Source of the DNA: Candidatus Gastranaerophilales bacterium
GTDB lineage: Bacteria; Cyanobacteriota; Vampirovibrionia; Gastranaerophilales; Gastranaerophilaceae
DNA length: 62,187 nt
Direction: 5' to 3'
Assembly (NCBI GenBank): GCA_944322975.1
Contig: CALUQS010000065.1
Coordinates: forward strand, 1 to 62,187
Made by a program: the position numbers and the translations under genes. How positions within the stretch are numbered: the first letter of the stretch is position 1; every line of letters begins with the position of its first letter. Under the pieces are notes generated by a model. The model was not told where the DNA came from. It made no database searches and worked only from the letters and a program-made list of their open reading frames with translations. Below are positions 37,801 through 45,538 of this stretch, in pieces.

Positions 37801-38218
37801 TGACGGAAGCGAAAAATCACTGCACATTGCACAAAAAGCACTGGAGGTTGCAAAGAGCCCGAAAATTTCTAATTACTACTTTATGGTGCTGCTTAAAAAA
37901 CTCATTGCAGAAATCTATATCATAAAAGGTGATATGGAGTCTGCAAAAATGTATATAGAAAAAGCCTTGAGAATTACAAAAAAATACAATATGAAACTTT
38001 TAAAAGTCTCGGTATACCAGCTTTATGCAAAATATCTTGAGGAGATGGTTTCTAAAAAACCTCAAAATGCTGTTACTTATGCACAAAATGCAATAACAGC
38101 GTATAAAAAAGCACTGTCTCTGGCTCAAGCACTTGAAATAGACGCGCTTACAGAAGATGTTCAAAGGAATTTTAACTCGTTTAAGACTTTTTGTCAGCTA
38201 AACAATATTAAAATTTAG
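34877..38218 (+). CDS. Zinc-ribbon / AAA-type (STAND-like) ATPase / TPR protein
   Basis: The 1113-aa cytoplasmic protein begins with six CxxC pairs within 71 residues (3/6, 17/20, 28/31, 42/45, 53/56, 67/70), that is, three double zinc ribbons. A linker is followed by a P-loop domain with APEGCGKST (about 235-243, first Gly of Walker A replaced by Ala) and Walker B LIIIIDDFDMID (about 355-365). Then come a winged-helix-like part and a long C-terminal helical-repeat (TPR-like) region (about 620-1110). This order fits STAND-type signal ATPases. Its third place in the DUF1822/sigma cluster suggests a signalling link. The stop overlaps the convergent SH3-like gene by four bases. Confidence 0.85.
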   Translation: MLCLKCKKIIPDNQLRCSYCHTKVQSVCPVCGQLNPITSEYCTRCGLQLLKHCKKCGSINLPSAKNCRKCGYPFEKNKAEVAITDLSKMHGSIQTPVTLDVSKSKIYNGISQELLAMPDGSDKISEGLKKEKLNAGAKPVINSKIVVSEEKVVKNIENFTQKSPINTVRPPQKNNRNNSQDVLKPEFPEDSFSPQILPEEENLQPYEPKEYDQIKAKNHIISALRQPEKLIIGLSAPEGCGKSTVLRYLFNDLLKQNYIWLWGECSANSQISPFGIFQEIVLTFFNMPNFSNMSNDFLRQAKRMLSETLPFFNADEISDLFNFLYPSMTAKFEDILTNKDITFALLEKLILELSKKSKLIIIIDDFDMIDGASYEFLSYFVDKGYLGDNIKLIISYKDSRITQGYFYSEKLPQNSYEDIRLSKLSPRDTDNLIKLFLKGSNPFPKKLFEKIYRLSQGNSAYVEQMVVLFNENKAFYKESGKIRYNHQNAVENNLPKNLYEILILRLNHLQRKHPLAYKTLCTAAIMGNKFNVKLLEIIMKIESNQFNNIIGMLSRYAYISQFNHNIYEFKNTLLWRFVYEKAKQSKDFVLLNEKIFDIVNSFTLSSNALKALIAQSLNQKLLALSIWTDNIKLCAYLGDEHLWTLSQKQCLKIAQEEKPENEALIINNIQERMGKLIYQSRPAEAIAYLSAAINNAMKIDNKPKIIELAGYLSKSCSLTGNYYGVIESVDTALKLIENPDKKLECALIKQKKLNAMFSLGNAEEIYNLASNDIIPVVEKALSHEIPTNGISMDVIYEAWLEGNLTVAMALISQGNNKSFEILKLIDEIVAKNRVQNKNYLQRVKLAKALAYSMQGSLKKSDDILIALTQETAKEVVEPEVISLWNFINILNKLHRHDWQNIKADLFSVVTFANNYNDVLVKNLLKVFLGKILQEEGNLSKALNIFNEQITVFAKEKIAVGAFLCWYFIAKLTLVTDGSEKSLHIAQKALEVAKSPKISNYYFMVLLKKLIAEIYIIKGDMESAKMYIEKALRITKKYNMKLLKVSVYQLYAKYLEEMVSKKPQNAVTYAQNAITAYKKALSLAQALEIDALTEDVQRNFNSFKTFCQLNNIKI

Positions 38219-38880
38219 TTTGTAAATTTAGGGAACAAAATAATAGAGCCGTCGTCTTCTCTCCACTGGACATAGCCTATTTTTAGCTGTCCGCCCATAT
38301 CAAGAACCGTTACAAGCGCCCAGTTTCCGCTGATTTTGTTAAGCTTTATCGAACGAATATAAGTAAACCCGCCAAGCTTTTGTGAAAGTCTGTCAGCCCC
38401 GCTGTAATAACCTCTTTTGCGGTAATCAACATTTTTCATATAATAAAGCCCGTACTGATGTCCGTAATAGGCATAAAAATCTTTTAAACTCCAAAAATCA
38501 TAAGTCTTTGGCAGCTTTATCCATCCGGTTTTATTGTCTGTTTTATCATAAATTATTTTATACCAATCCTCCTGCATATCTACAACCATACAAAATGCAA
38601 GATTTTTGGATTCTATCTGTGCTGCAAAAAGCGCGGAAGGCTCAATGGTTGATTTGTTAAGTTTTACAGATTCACTTGTCCAGCTGATATTTTCTATATT
38701 TTGAGAGTCTTCCCGCGGATAGAGGTATAATTTAAAACTGTTTGGAACCTGTATAAAACCAATTGTTTCGTTGCTGATTGAGCCTGTATAATATGGCATA
38801 ACATCAGCTAATACAGGCATACTTAAACAATTTATAAAACAAACTACAATGACCGTAACAAAACAAACAAATCTTTTCAT
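38215..38880 (-). CDS. Secreted SH3-like domain protein
   Basis: A 221-aa protein with a Sec signal peptide (hydrophobic core about 5-24, ending MPVLADV). The mature part has a bacterial SH3-like pattern: GFIQVPNSFKLYLYP, then VVDMQEDWYKIIYD and TGWIKLP. A second beta-rich part follows. Such domains bind peptidoglycan or other envelope components. The stop codon overlaps that of the convergent ATPase gene, with no terminator between, so the two transcripts are likely to overlap antisense. Confidence 0.75.
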   Translation of the reverse strand: MKRFVCFVTVIVVCFINCLSMPVLADVMPYYTGSISNETIGFIQVPNSFKLYLYPREDSQNIENISWTSESVKLNKSTIEPSALFAAQIESKNLAFCMVVDMQEDWYKIIYDKTDNKTGWIKLPKTYDFWSLKDFYAYYGHQYGLYYMKNVDYRKRGYYSGADRLSQKLGGFTYIRSIKLNKISGNWALVTVLDMGGQLKIGYVQWREDDGSIILFPKFTN

Positions 38881-38930
38881 AATAAAGATTTAGCATAAAT
38901 TTTTCTTTTTTTCAAAGCCTTTACCCTAAA

Positions 38931-39052
38931 TTTCATATAGTTAACCGACATAAAAGCCAGCCTGTGTTTGTATATTTAGCAGCACAAAGATTTGGTGAGA
39001 TAAATTGCACCCTGCTGACTGACTGTCCATACATATCAGTGGTACAAGCAAG
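38931..39052. repeat. Dispersed intergenic repeat, copy 1
   Basis: The block begins TTTCATATAGTTAACCGAC (38931-38949) and ends AGTGGTACAAGCAAG (39038-39052). A second copy with nearly the same end boxes lies at 50754-50834, in the same orientation, but its centre is different and shorter. No ORF is inside. It lies just downstream of leuA. Confidence 0.6.
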
Positions 39053-39075
39053 ATCCCGCTCAGACATCTGCAGTA

Positions 39076-40599
39076 CTAATGATTCATCAAATTTAAACCG
39101 TTAAATATAGCCTTAACATTGGCTTTAGAGGTACTTTCATCCTTGCCTCTGGCAACAATAGTTTTTCCTTCAAAATCTTCAAAATGTATAACAGTCATAG
39201 CAGTAGCGCCGGAGCCGAAAATAGCGCTATCGAGTGCGTATTGTTCGTAATCCACAAGTTTTTGGGGGAACCCTGCCTGTTTTAAAGCAGACAAACAGGC
39301 ATCAACAGGGCCATTACCCTGTGCATTCATATCAAAGAATTCTGTTTTATGAAAAAATTTCAGGTTAAACAAATTTTCAGCAAGTTTTTCAAACGAAACG
39401 AGCCTGAAATCTCCTTTGACATTAAAGACTTCGCTAAAGTAGATATCTATAATATTTCTTGTAGGAAGTTCACCAACTTTTTCTGCGGCCTCTTTAACAA
39501 CAGGTGTAATCCTGATTGCCTCTTGCATTGTGATAGGATAACCGGCGTCAGAAATGATTTCAAATATAGCGGTTTTGCCGGATTGGCTTGTAAACCCGAT
39601 TTTTTCATCATCTTTTCGGCCGATAAGTGTAGGATGTATTGGTCTGTAGGCACCTTTTTCCATATCTTTTGTTTTTAGCGCACCGTCTTGATGGATTCCG
39701 CTTCTGTGAGCAAGCGCCTCCGGCCCGATTAAAGGGGCTTTTTCAGAAATCTGTGTTTTTGACATGTCTGCCACAGTCAAAGCCAATTCGTAAATCTCAC
39801 CTAATTTTAAAGGAACCTCAACCCCGCTGTTATGCAGTGCAACAGCAACTTCGAACATGTTTGTATTACCGGCGCGTTCACCTAAGCCGTTAAGACAGCA
39901 TTCCAATTGCGTTGCGCCGGCAAAATAGCTTTCCACCGTTGCTGCCGTTGCCATGCCAAGGTCATTATGGCAGTGCACGGCAATCATAATATCTTTTGGA
40001 AGTGCTTCATAAACCTGTGTCACCATGTCTACAAAAGTTTTTACTCTTGTTCGTTCCACTGTATTAGGCAGATTAATTACGGTTGCACCGGCTCGGACAA
40101 CTTCTTTTAATGTATCTATTACAAAAGTCAGATTTTCCGTACAGTCGCCAAAATGTTCAACCGAAAACTGAACTTCCCCGTTTTTATTAAGTTTCAAAAG
40201 TTCTTCTTTTGCAAATTTTACAGATTCTATTGCAGTTTTTCTGACCTCCTGCGGAGTTTTATTCAAAACATATTTCATATTAAAAGGGCTCATTGCAATA
40301 AATGTATGAACTCTCGGTTTTGTACAGAATTGTATTGCCTCCGCAGCTTTTGTAATATCGTGCTCAACTGCACGTGCAAGAGCGCTTATGACAAGATTGT
40401 CAGGGGCAATTTGAGCAAGCCTTTGTACAGCCTCAAAGTCCATTTCCGATGCTGCGGGAAAACCTGCTTCTACAGCCTGAACCCCGAAATCTACAAGTTT
40501 GTTAAAAATCAATTCTTTTTCTTTTAAGTTCCACGGTTTTTTAAGTGACTGGTTTCCGTCCCGCAGTGTAATATCGTAAAAAAATGGTTGTCTTGTCAT
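39076..40599 (-). CDS. leuA: 2-isopropylmalate synthase
   Basis: A 507-aa enzyme joining acetyl-CoA and 2-ketoisovalerate in the first committed step of leucine synthesis. The DRE-TIM metallolyase core starts at YDITLRDGNQSL (substrate Arg/metal Asp), with the metal-binding HCHNDLGMA and the GIHQDGALK region. A C-terminal allosteric (LeuA dimer) domain occupies about 380-507, where leucine would feed back. Length and both domains are complete. It stands alone on the minus strand. No leader-peptide attenuator with Leu codons is evident upstream. Homocitrate synthase or citramalate synthase are less likely alternatives. Confidence 0.88.
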   Translation of the reverse strand: MTRQPFFYDITLRDGNQSLKKPWNLKEKELIFNKLVDFGVQAVEAGFPAASEMDFEAVQRLAQIAPDNLVISALARAVEHDITKAAEAIQFCTKPRVHTFIAMSPFNMKYVLNKTPQEVRKTAIESVKFAKEELLKLNKNGEVQFSVEHFGDCTENLTFVIDTLKEVVRAGATVINLPNTVERTRVKTFVDMVTQVYEALPKDIMIAVHCHNDLGMATAATVESYFAGATQLECCLNGLGERAGNTNMFEVAVALHNSGVEVPLKLGEIYELALTVADMSKTQISEKAPLIGPEALAHRSGIHQDGALKTKDMEKGAYRPIHPTLIGRKDDEKIGFTSQSGKTAIFEIISDAGYPITMQEAIRITPVVKEAAEKVGELPTRNIIDIYFSEVFNVKGDFRLVSFEKLAENLFNLKFFHKTEFFDMNAQGNGPVDACLSALKQAGFPQKLVDYEQYALDSAIFGSGATAMTVIHFEDFEGKTIVARGKDESTSKANVKAIFNGLNLMNH

Positions 40600-40676
40600 A
40601 ATAAATCCTGTTTTTAATATCTATTCAATTATAGACCATATTAAAAACTCTAACAATTTGATTAAGCTGTGTAAAA

Positions 40677-40705
40677 TTGACGTCAGCCGCTAATCTTAAT
40701 ATAAT
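40677..40705 (+). promoter_or_regulatory. Sigma70-type promoter of the PilZ gene
   Basis: TTGACG (40677-40682), 17 bases, TATAAT (40700-40705): the best housekeeping promoter match in the window. Predicted transcription start is near 40712, so the leader is very short. The -35 overlaps the palindrome GACGTC. Confidence 0.75.
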
Positions 40706-40720
40706 TAATTTGTAAAAAGA

Positions 40721-41335
40721 ATGGAGTCTGAATTGGATAGCTACAGTTTTTTAAAACCATCTAACAAACTGGAAATTATAGTAGACGGCAAGAGTTATTT
40801 TTGTACAATTTATTACGTAGAAAACGAAAAACTGACTGTGTTTTTTGAACATCAAACAGAATTGCCGGAAAAAGAAATTGAAATAAACATTTACGCTGAA
40901 GACGGAATATATAACGCAACAAGCCGAATACTTTCAAGCAATTATTTAAACGAAACAACATTTTATATGCTGTCATTCCCTTCAAATATAAAACATTCAC
41001 AGCGCAGGGAATATTTAAGAGCAAATATTGAGACTGATTTTACGTTGACAATTAATTTTGAAGGTGAAGAACTGGACAAACTTATAGCCACGACAAAAAA
41101 TATATGTGCTAAAGGACTCGCTTATATTGCAGACAGACAGATGGGCGCATACAGTGATTTGGAAGTTGATTTACAGCTTGCAGGAAAAATTATTCACACA
41201 CATGCTGAGCTTGTTTATTGCACTCCAATAAGAGTTAACAATACCTTCAAATTTTTAACAGCGCTTACTTTTACAACAATTTCCAAAGAAGAAATGAATT
41301 TTATAACTTTGCAATGTATGAAGTTTAAAGCATAA
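40721..41335 (+). CDS. PilZ-domain (YcgR-like) c-di-GMP effector
   Basis: A 204-aa protein with an N-terminal YcgR-like beta domain (about 1-95) and a C-terminal PilZ domain (about 96-204) beginning QRREYLRANIE, the RxxxR c-di-GMP clamp. The second motif, usually (D/N)xSxxG, reads NICAKG with Cys in place of Ser. YcgR proteins brake the flagellar motor when c-di-GMP is bound, fitting the flagellar genes nearby. Two starts are possible: ATG 40721 with no clear ribosome site, or TTG 40734 with GGAG six bases before it. The latter would shorten it to about 200 aa (MDSYSFLKP). Confidence 0.82.
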   Translation: MESELDSYSFLKPSNKLEIIVDGKSYFCTIYYVENEKLTVFFEHQTELPEKEIEINIYAEDGIYNATSRILSSNYLNETTFYMLSFPSNIKHSQRREYLRANIETDFTLTINFEGEELDKLIATTKNICAKGLAYIADRQMGAYSDLEVDLQLAGKIIHTHAELVYCTPIRVNNTFKFLTALTFTTISKEEMNFITLQCMKFKA

Positions 41336-41387
41336 TTTTTTAGTAATAAAATTAGCAATTTATTTTTTGACAGGGTTTTAACGGAAT

Positions 41388-42164
41388 ATGAACATATCTT
41401 ATATACCGCTAAAAAAAGTTGCACATCAAGAAATACTGACTCAAAAAATAAAGCCGTTGTGGAAAAATTTTGCACCGAACGACAGCAGAATGTTTTTTGA
41501 AGATTATAAACTGAAAAATAACATTTTCGGCGATTTATTAATATCAATAAAGAAAAATGACGAAGGCTATAACCGCTGGGTTATTGAGATTAAAAATTCG
41601 TTAAATAAACTGTTTGGAAAAGAAATTGTATCTATAGACGCTGATGATAAAGCAATGATGGGCTACGACATAATAGTTGAACCGGAATACAGGCAAAAAG
41701 GGTTTAAATTCGGAGAATTACTGCGTTTATTCAGTGTAATGGAAATGCATAAAAACAATGCACCTTTTATAAAAATTTATTCAAAAAACACCGCTGTATA
41801 TTTTCATTCAAAATATAAATTTATGCCATCAAACATCACATTTGCAACAAGAAACAGAATGCTTGAATCAATGGCAGATGACAAATCTCCGTGTTTTCAA
41901 GATTTGTCTCAAAAAGCAAAACAATTGAGAGAACTTTCAACAAAAACAGCAAATGATGCCGAAAAACAAAGACAATTGTGTGTAGAAGCAAATGCCCTTG
42001 CTGCTGAATATATAAAACGTGCAATTGAGACTGAAAAAAATCCTCAAAACCAACATCCTTTTTCCTACGGAATGGAAATGATTTTGACAAGAGAAAACAT
42101 AGAAAAAAACAAAGTTTTTTTTAACAATCTATACCAAAAATACGGAATAGATTACGAAATATAA
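41388..42164 (+). CDS. GNAT-like acetyltransferase
   Basis: A 258-aa protein. The central part (about 85-150) has the GNAT acetyl-CoA pattern: a beta strand GYDIIVEPEYR followed by the turn RQKGFKFGELLRLF and a later IKIYSKNTAVYFHSKYKFMP strand/helix. The N- and C-terminal extensions are helical and charged. No substrate can be inferred. The stop is two bases from the stop of the convergent UbiA gene, without a terminator between. Confidence 0.65.
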   Translation: MNISYIPLKKVAHQEILTQKIKPLWKNFAPNDSRMFFEDYKLKNNIFGDLLISIKKNDEGYNRWVIEIKNSLNKLFGKEIVSIDADDKAMMGYDIIVEPEYRQKGFKFGELLRLFSVMEMHKNNAPFIKIYSKNTAVYFHSKYKFMPSNITFATRNRMLESMADDKSPCFQDLSQKAKQLRELSTKTANDAEKQRQLCVEANALAAEYIKRAIETEKNPQNQHPFSYGMEMILTRENIEKNKVFFNNLYQKYGIDYEI

Positions 42165-42166
42165 AA

Positions 42167-43087
42167 TTAAAAGAAACTAACAATACTAAGTATTGCAAAA
42201 ACAGCAATAAACCTTTGTACATTATTCATTGCCGACATAAATTCTTTTTCGTCTTTTATTTCTTTATCAATATAATGCTGCAGTTTTTTGACTGTAGACA
42301 AAGCAGGGATTATAGAAAGAAATATTATAAAAAACTTAAAAGACAAAAGGTGTGCATGTATTCCCAAAAACAAAATTGCATATATCAAAAAAATCATAAA
42401 TATATAAAAATAATAAGCATTGCTTTTGCTGCCGCAAATCACCGGTATTGTCTTTTTTCCCGCCTGTTTATCACTTTGATAATCCAAAAAGAAATCAGTA
42501 TACAAAAGAGTGACAGTAACAAGTGCAAAAGACAGTGAAAACCACAAAAGTGCACTCGAAAATTTAGCGGTCATCACATAAAAAACTCCGCTGAACAACA
42601 ACGGAGAAAATATAGTGCCTATAATAATCTCGCTTAAACCGATATAGCCTGATTTGGGATAAAGCAAACATAAAACCCCGCTTACAGCAATCAATTCAAG
42701 AACAGGCAGCCGGTATATTTCGACAAAAAATGCACCTATTAAAAGTGCAATTCCAAACAAAATTGCACAAACTTTGAGAGCCTTTAATATTGTAATTTTT
42801 CCCTCTATAAAGCAGCGGCATTTGCCTTTTTTTAGATTAATTATTTTATCTGAATCTTTTTCTTTTGTTTTCTTTAAATAATTTTTGTAGTCAATGATAT
42901 CGTCGAAAAGATTCGCCCCGAGATGTACACAAATAATACCAGTCAAAGCAGCTATTCCGTAAAATATATTCCCGTTATGAGAAAGTCCTGCACTAAAGGC
43001 TATTGCCCAAGCAGTAACCGACATCGGTAAAGCGTATGCACGTGTACAATCAAGCCAAAAAACTAAATTTTTCATAAAAGCAAGCAT
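42167..43087 (-). CDS. UbiA-family membrane prenyltransferase
   Basis: A 306-aa protein with about eight TM segments and both Asp-rich motifs of the UbiA superfamily: GANLFDDIIDYKNYLKKTKEKD (about 56-77, cut short, the NDxxDxxxD type with Phe) and DFFLDYQSDKQAGKK (about 198-212). These bind Mg-prenyl diphosphate. MenA-type (menaquinone) is a reasonable guess, but no men or ubi genes lie near. It starts 17 bases after dnaN on the same strand, so it is probably co-transcribed with it. Confidence 0.85.
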   Translation of the reverse strand: MLAFMKNLVFWLDCTRAYALPMSVTAWAIAFSAGLSHNGNIFYGIAALTGIICVHLGANLFDDIIDYKNYLKKTKEKDSDKIINLKKGKCRCFIEGKITILKALKVCAILFGIALLIGAFFVEIYRLPVLELIAVSGVLCLLYPKSGYIGLSEIIIGTIFSPLLFSGVFYVMTAKFSSALLWFSLSFALVTVTLLYTDFFLDYQSDKQAGKKTIPVICGSKSNAYYFYIFMIFLIYAILFLGIHAHLLSFKFFIIFLSIIPALSTVKKLQHYIDKEIKDEKEFMSAMNNVQRFIAVFAILSIVSFF

Positions 43088-43104
43088 AACACAAATAAAA
43101 TCTT

Positions 43105-44244
43105 TTATCTTATTTGTATAGGCATAATCAGACAGAGATAATCATCTTCACTGTCAGGTCTAAACAAGGTTGCAGACAAACTTCCGCCAAGACCTATTTT
43201 AACCTTTTCAGATTCCATAATTTTTAAAGAATCAAGAACATATCTGTAATTAAAAGCAATAGTTAATTCTTCATCCGTATATTCAGCAGAGATAGAATCC
43301 TCGCCCAAACCTGCATCCGGAGTATCGGCTTTTAAAAACAAAGTATTTTCTCCAAAGACAAATTTAACAATGTTTGTTCTTTCGTTAACCATAACGGCAA
43401 CTCTTTCAAGAGCAGATATCATTTCTTCGCGGTTAACTATTGCCTTTTTTTCACAACTCTGCGGAATAAGCTGTTTATAAGGCGGATATTCACCTTCAAG
43501 AATTCTTGATGTCATAATCATTGACGATGTTTTAAAAATAATTCTTGTTTTTTCTATTATTAAACATAACTTTTCTTCATTTAAATCTTTAAGAAAAGAT
43601 GCTATTCTCAAAAATTCCTGCAATGTTTTTGACGGAATTACACAGCTTATATCTGTTTCTTTTTCATTTGTAATTTTTTCAACAATTCTTTTTAATCTGT
43701 TGCCGTCTGTTGCAGCCATTTCTATGTTTTCTTTTGAAATAGAACAAAAAACACCGCTTATTATGTTTCTGTTTTCGTAATTTGCTGCAGAAAATGCAGT
43801 ATATTTAATTGATTTGATAAAAGGATTTATATCTATTTCAACACACTCTTTATCTTTCAATTCTTCTTCTGTAATTGTTTGAGGAAACTCATCTGCGCTT
43901 ATACCGATAAGTTCAAACTTAGAATTTCCGCAGATAATATTTACAACATTGGTTTCTGAATTTAAAGAAAAAACAACCGGTTTGTTGCTTAAACGAGAAA
44001 CAATTTCAGAAAGTTTTTTAGCGGGCAATGTTATTTTACCGGGAGTTTGAACAGATGCTATTGTTTTTGATGTGATATTTATATCAAGATCAGTTGCGGC
44101 GAAAGTAATATAATTGTCAGAAGAAGCAACTATTAATATATTAGATAAAACAGGCTGAATGCCTCTTGTTACCGTAGTTTTCTCAACAATTTTTAAGTTA
44201 GTAAGCAAGGATTCTTTTTCTATAGTAAATTCCATGTTTGACAT
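43105..44244 (-). CDS. dnaN: DNA polymerase III sliding clamp (beta subunit)
   Basis: A 379-aa protein with the three-domain clamp pattern: the MEFTIEKESLLTNLKIVEKTT start, TLPAKKLSEIVSRL, the middle YTAFSAANYENRNIISGVF, and the C-terminal CLIMPIQIR (clamp family end PxR). The ring tethers the replicative polymerase. AGGAG lies about 6 bases before the ATG. dnaA and recF are not next to it, and dnaN is transcribed away from the AT-rich, DnaA-box-like region. Confidence 0.96.
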   Translation of the reverse strand: MSNMEFTIEKESLLTNLKIVEKTTVTRGIQPVLSNILIVASSDNYITFAATDLDINITSKTIASVQTPGKITLPAKKLSEIVSRLSNKPVVFSLNSETNVVNIICGNSKFELIGISADEFPQTITEEELKDKECVEIDINPFIKSIKYTAFSAANYENRNIISGVFCSISKENIEMAATDGNRLKRIVEKITNEKETDISCVIPSKTLQEFLRIASFLKDLNEEKLCLIIEKTRIIFKTSSMIMTSRILEGEYPPYKQLIPQSCEKKAIVNREEMISALERVAVMVNERTNIVKFVFGENTLFLKADTPDAGLGEDSISAEYTDEELTIAFNYRYVLDSLKIMESEKVKIGLGGSLSATLFRPDSEDDYLCLIMPIQIR

Positions 44245-44620
44245 ATTTTCTCCTGACGATTTTTTATTTTAAATAAAAATTTGTTTAATTAATTTTTTTT
44301 TTCTAAATGTTTTTATTTTTTCTTTTTATTTATAAATTAATTTATATAAATAATATAATAAAATAATAATAAGTAATAAAGAAATAAAATTCTGTATAAA
44401 ACTATTATAAAACAAATAATATAAAGAGAAACACCTGTTCAAAAGTTTGTTAAAATTTTGTAGAAAAATTTTCAAAAATTTTTTAAAACTTTCAATAATT
44501 TTTTATTTTATTTTTTATTTGTATAAAACCATAAACTTTTTGAATAAATTTAAACATTAATTTTGTAGTTTTGAACAAGTTTTCTACAGGCGATAAATGT
44601 AAAAATTCGAATATTATATT
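44245..44620. other. AT-rich region upstream of dnaN, candidate replication origin
   Basis: No gene is present. In 44281-44580 I count 35 G/C in 300 bases, about 88% AT, far above the surroundings. TTTTCTACA, one mismatch from the TTTTCCACA DnaA box, occurs at 44580-44588 and in the reverse sense at 44459-44467. TTTTGAACA occurs at 44569-44577 and in reverse at 44436-44444. Cyanobacterial origins often lie beside dnaN. Confidence 0.5.
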
Positions 44621-44662
44621 ATAAAAATTTGGCATGGGTAATCATGAAAACCATTGCCATGC
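44621..44662 (-). terminator. Terminator of the 44.7-46.8 kb minus-strand unit
   Basis: Arms GCATGG (44632-44637) and CCATGC (44657-44662) form a stem with further inner pairs. On the minus strand the stem is followed by AAATTTTTAT. It follows the small gene at 44680 and separates it from the AT-rich region. Confidence 0.65.
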
Positions 44663-44679
44663 TTTATTTTTAACTTTAC

Positions 44680-44979
44680 TTAATATTTTTTGAAATCATT
44701 TGCTTTTTGGTTATGAATCCAGCGCGCCATTTTTTGCTGTTCAAAACTCAGTGCAAAATTATACAGACTTTCTATCAGATTTCTGCCTGTAGGTGATTTT
44801 CCAATAAACAAAAAACAGCCTGTTTTATTTTTTGCAATGTAAATTTCTTTTTGCAAAATTCTGTCAATATTTGTTCTTGCAGGTGTTTCAATTTTTATTT
44901 TTAACCATATATATAAAAGAGAAACAGAAGGTTTTTCTTCGTTTTCTTTTAAAAAATCAGAGAATTCTTTTAGTATCAT
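44680..44979 (-). CDS. Small hypothetical protein, 99 aa
   Basis: Not recognised. A basic, soluble 99-aa protein with two predicted helical ends and a central hydrophobic strand (KTGCFLFIGK). Its ATG lies directly against the stop of the isochorismatase-like gene (one base between), so it is translationally coupled. It ends at a terminator. No motifs of known families are seen. Confidence 0.65.
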   Translation of the reverse strand: MILKEFSDFLKENEEKPSVSLLYIWLKIKIETPARTNIDRILQKEIYIAKNKTGCFLFIGKSPTGRNLIESLYNFALSFEQQKMARWIHNQKANDFKKY

Positions 44980-44980
44980 T

Positions 44981-45523
44981 TTATTTGATTAATAATTGTA
45001 CTTCTTTAAAATTAGGATGTTTTGATGTTTTTAAAAGTTCAAAAATAACCATTTCTGTAGTCATTATTTTTGCTCCTTCTTTTTCCATCAAGTTTATTCC
45101 TGCTTTAAATTCGTCAGTTTCACGAGATGCACAGGCATCCTTTATAACAAAAACGTTGTAACCATGTTCAAGTAAGGCAAGAGTTGTTTGAAAAACACAA
45201 ATATGTGTTTCTATGCCAAAGATGAATACATTCTTAACATCAACTAATGTTTCTTTAACACCGTCTGTATCAAGTGCATTAAAACTTGTTTTTTCAAAAG
45301 TTTTTGCACTGTCGGGCAGGCAGTATTTTACACAAGGGATTGTAGAGCCCAATCCTTGAGGGTATTGTTCTGTTAAAACTGTTTTTATGTTTAAAATTTT
45401 TGCAGTTTTGGCCAGAATTTCCGCTTTTTTGGCTGCTTTATCTTTTTTCAGCATTGCTGTTAATTTTTCTTGAATATCTATAAACAAAAATGCCGAGTTA
45501 TCTGTTGTTATATTTATTGACAT
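44981..45523 (-). CDS. Isochorismatase-family cysteine hydrolase
   Basis: A 180-aa protein with the Asp-Lys-Cys triad of the family: Asp16 in AFLFIDIQEKL, a Lys in FEKTSFNAL, and Cys in FGIETHICVFQTTLALL. The GIETHxC motif is typical of the YcaC-like branch, hydrolases of uncertain substrate. AAAGGA stands before the ATG. It follows the degenerate receiver protein gene by 15 bases and may share its transcript. Confidence 0.85.
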   Translation of the reverse strand: MSINITTDNSAFLFIDIQEKLTAMLKKDKAAKKAEILAKTAKILNIKTVLTEQYPQGLGSTIPCVKYCLPDSAKTFEKTSFNALDTDGVKETLVDVKNVFIFGIETHICVFQTTLALLEHGYNVFVIKDACASRETDEFKAGINLMEKEGAKIMTTEMVIFELLKTSKHPNFKEVQLLIK

Positions 45524-45538
45524 AAAAAATCCTTTCTT

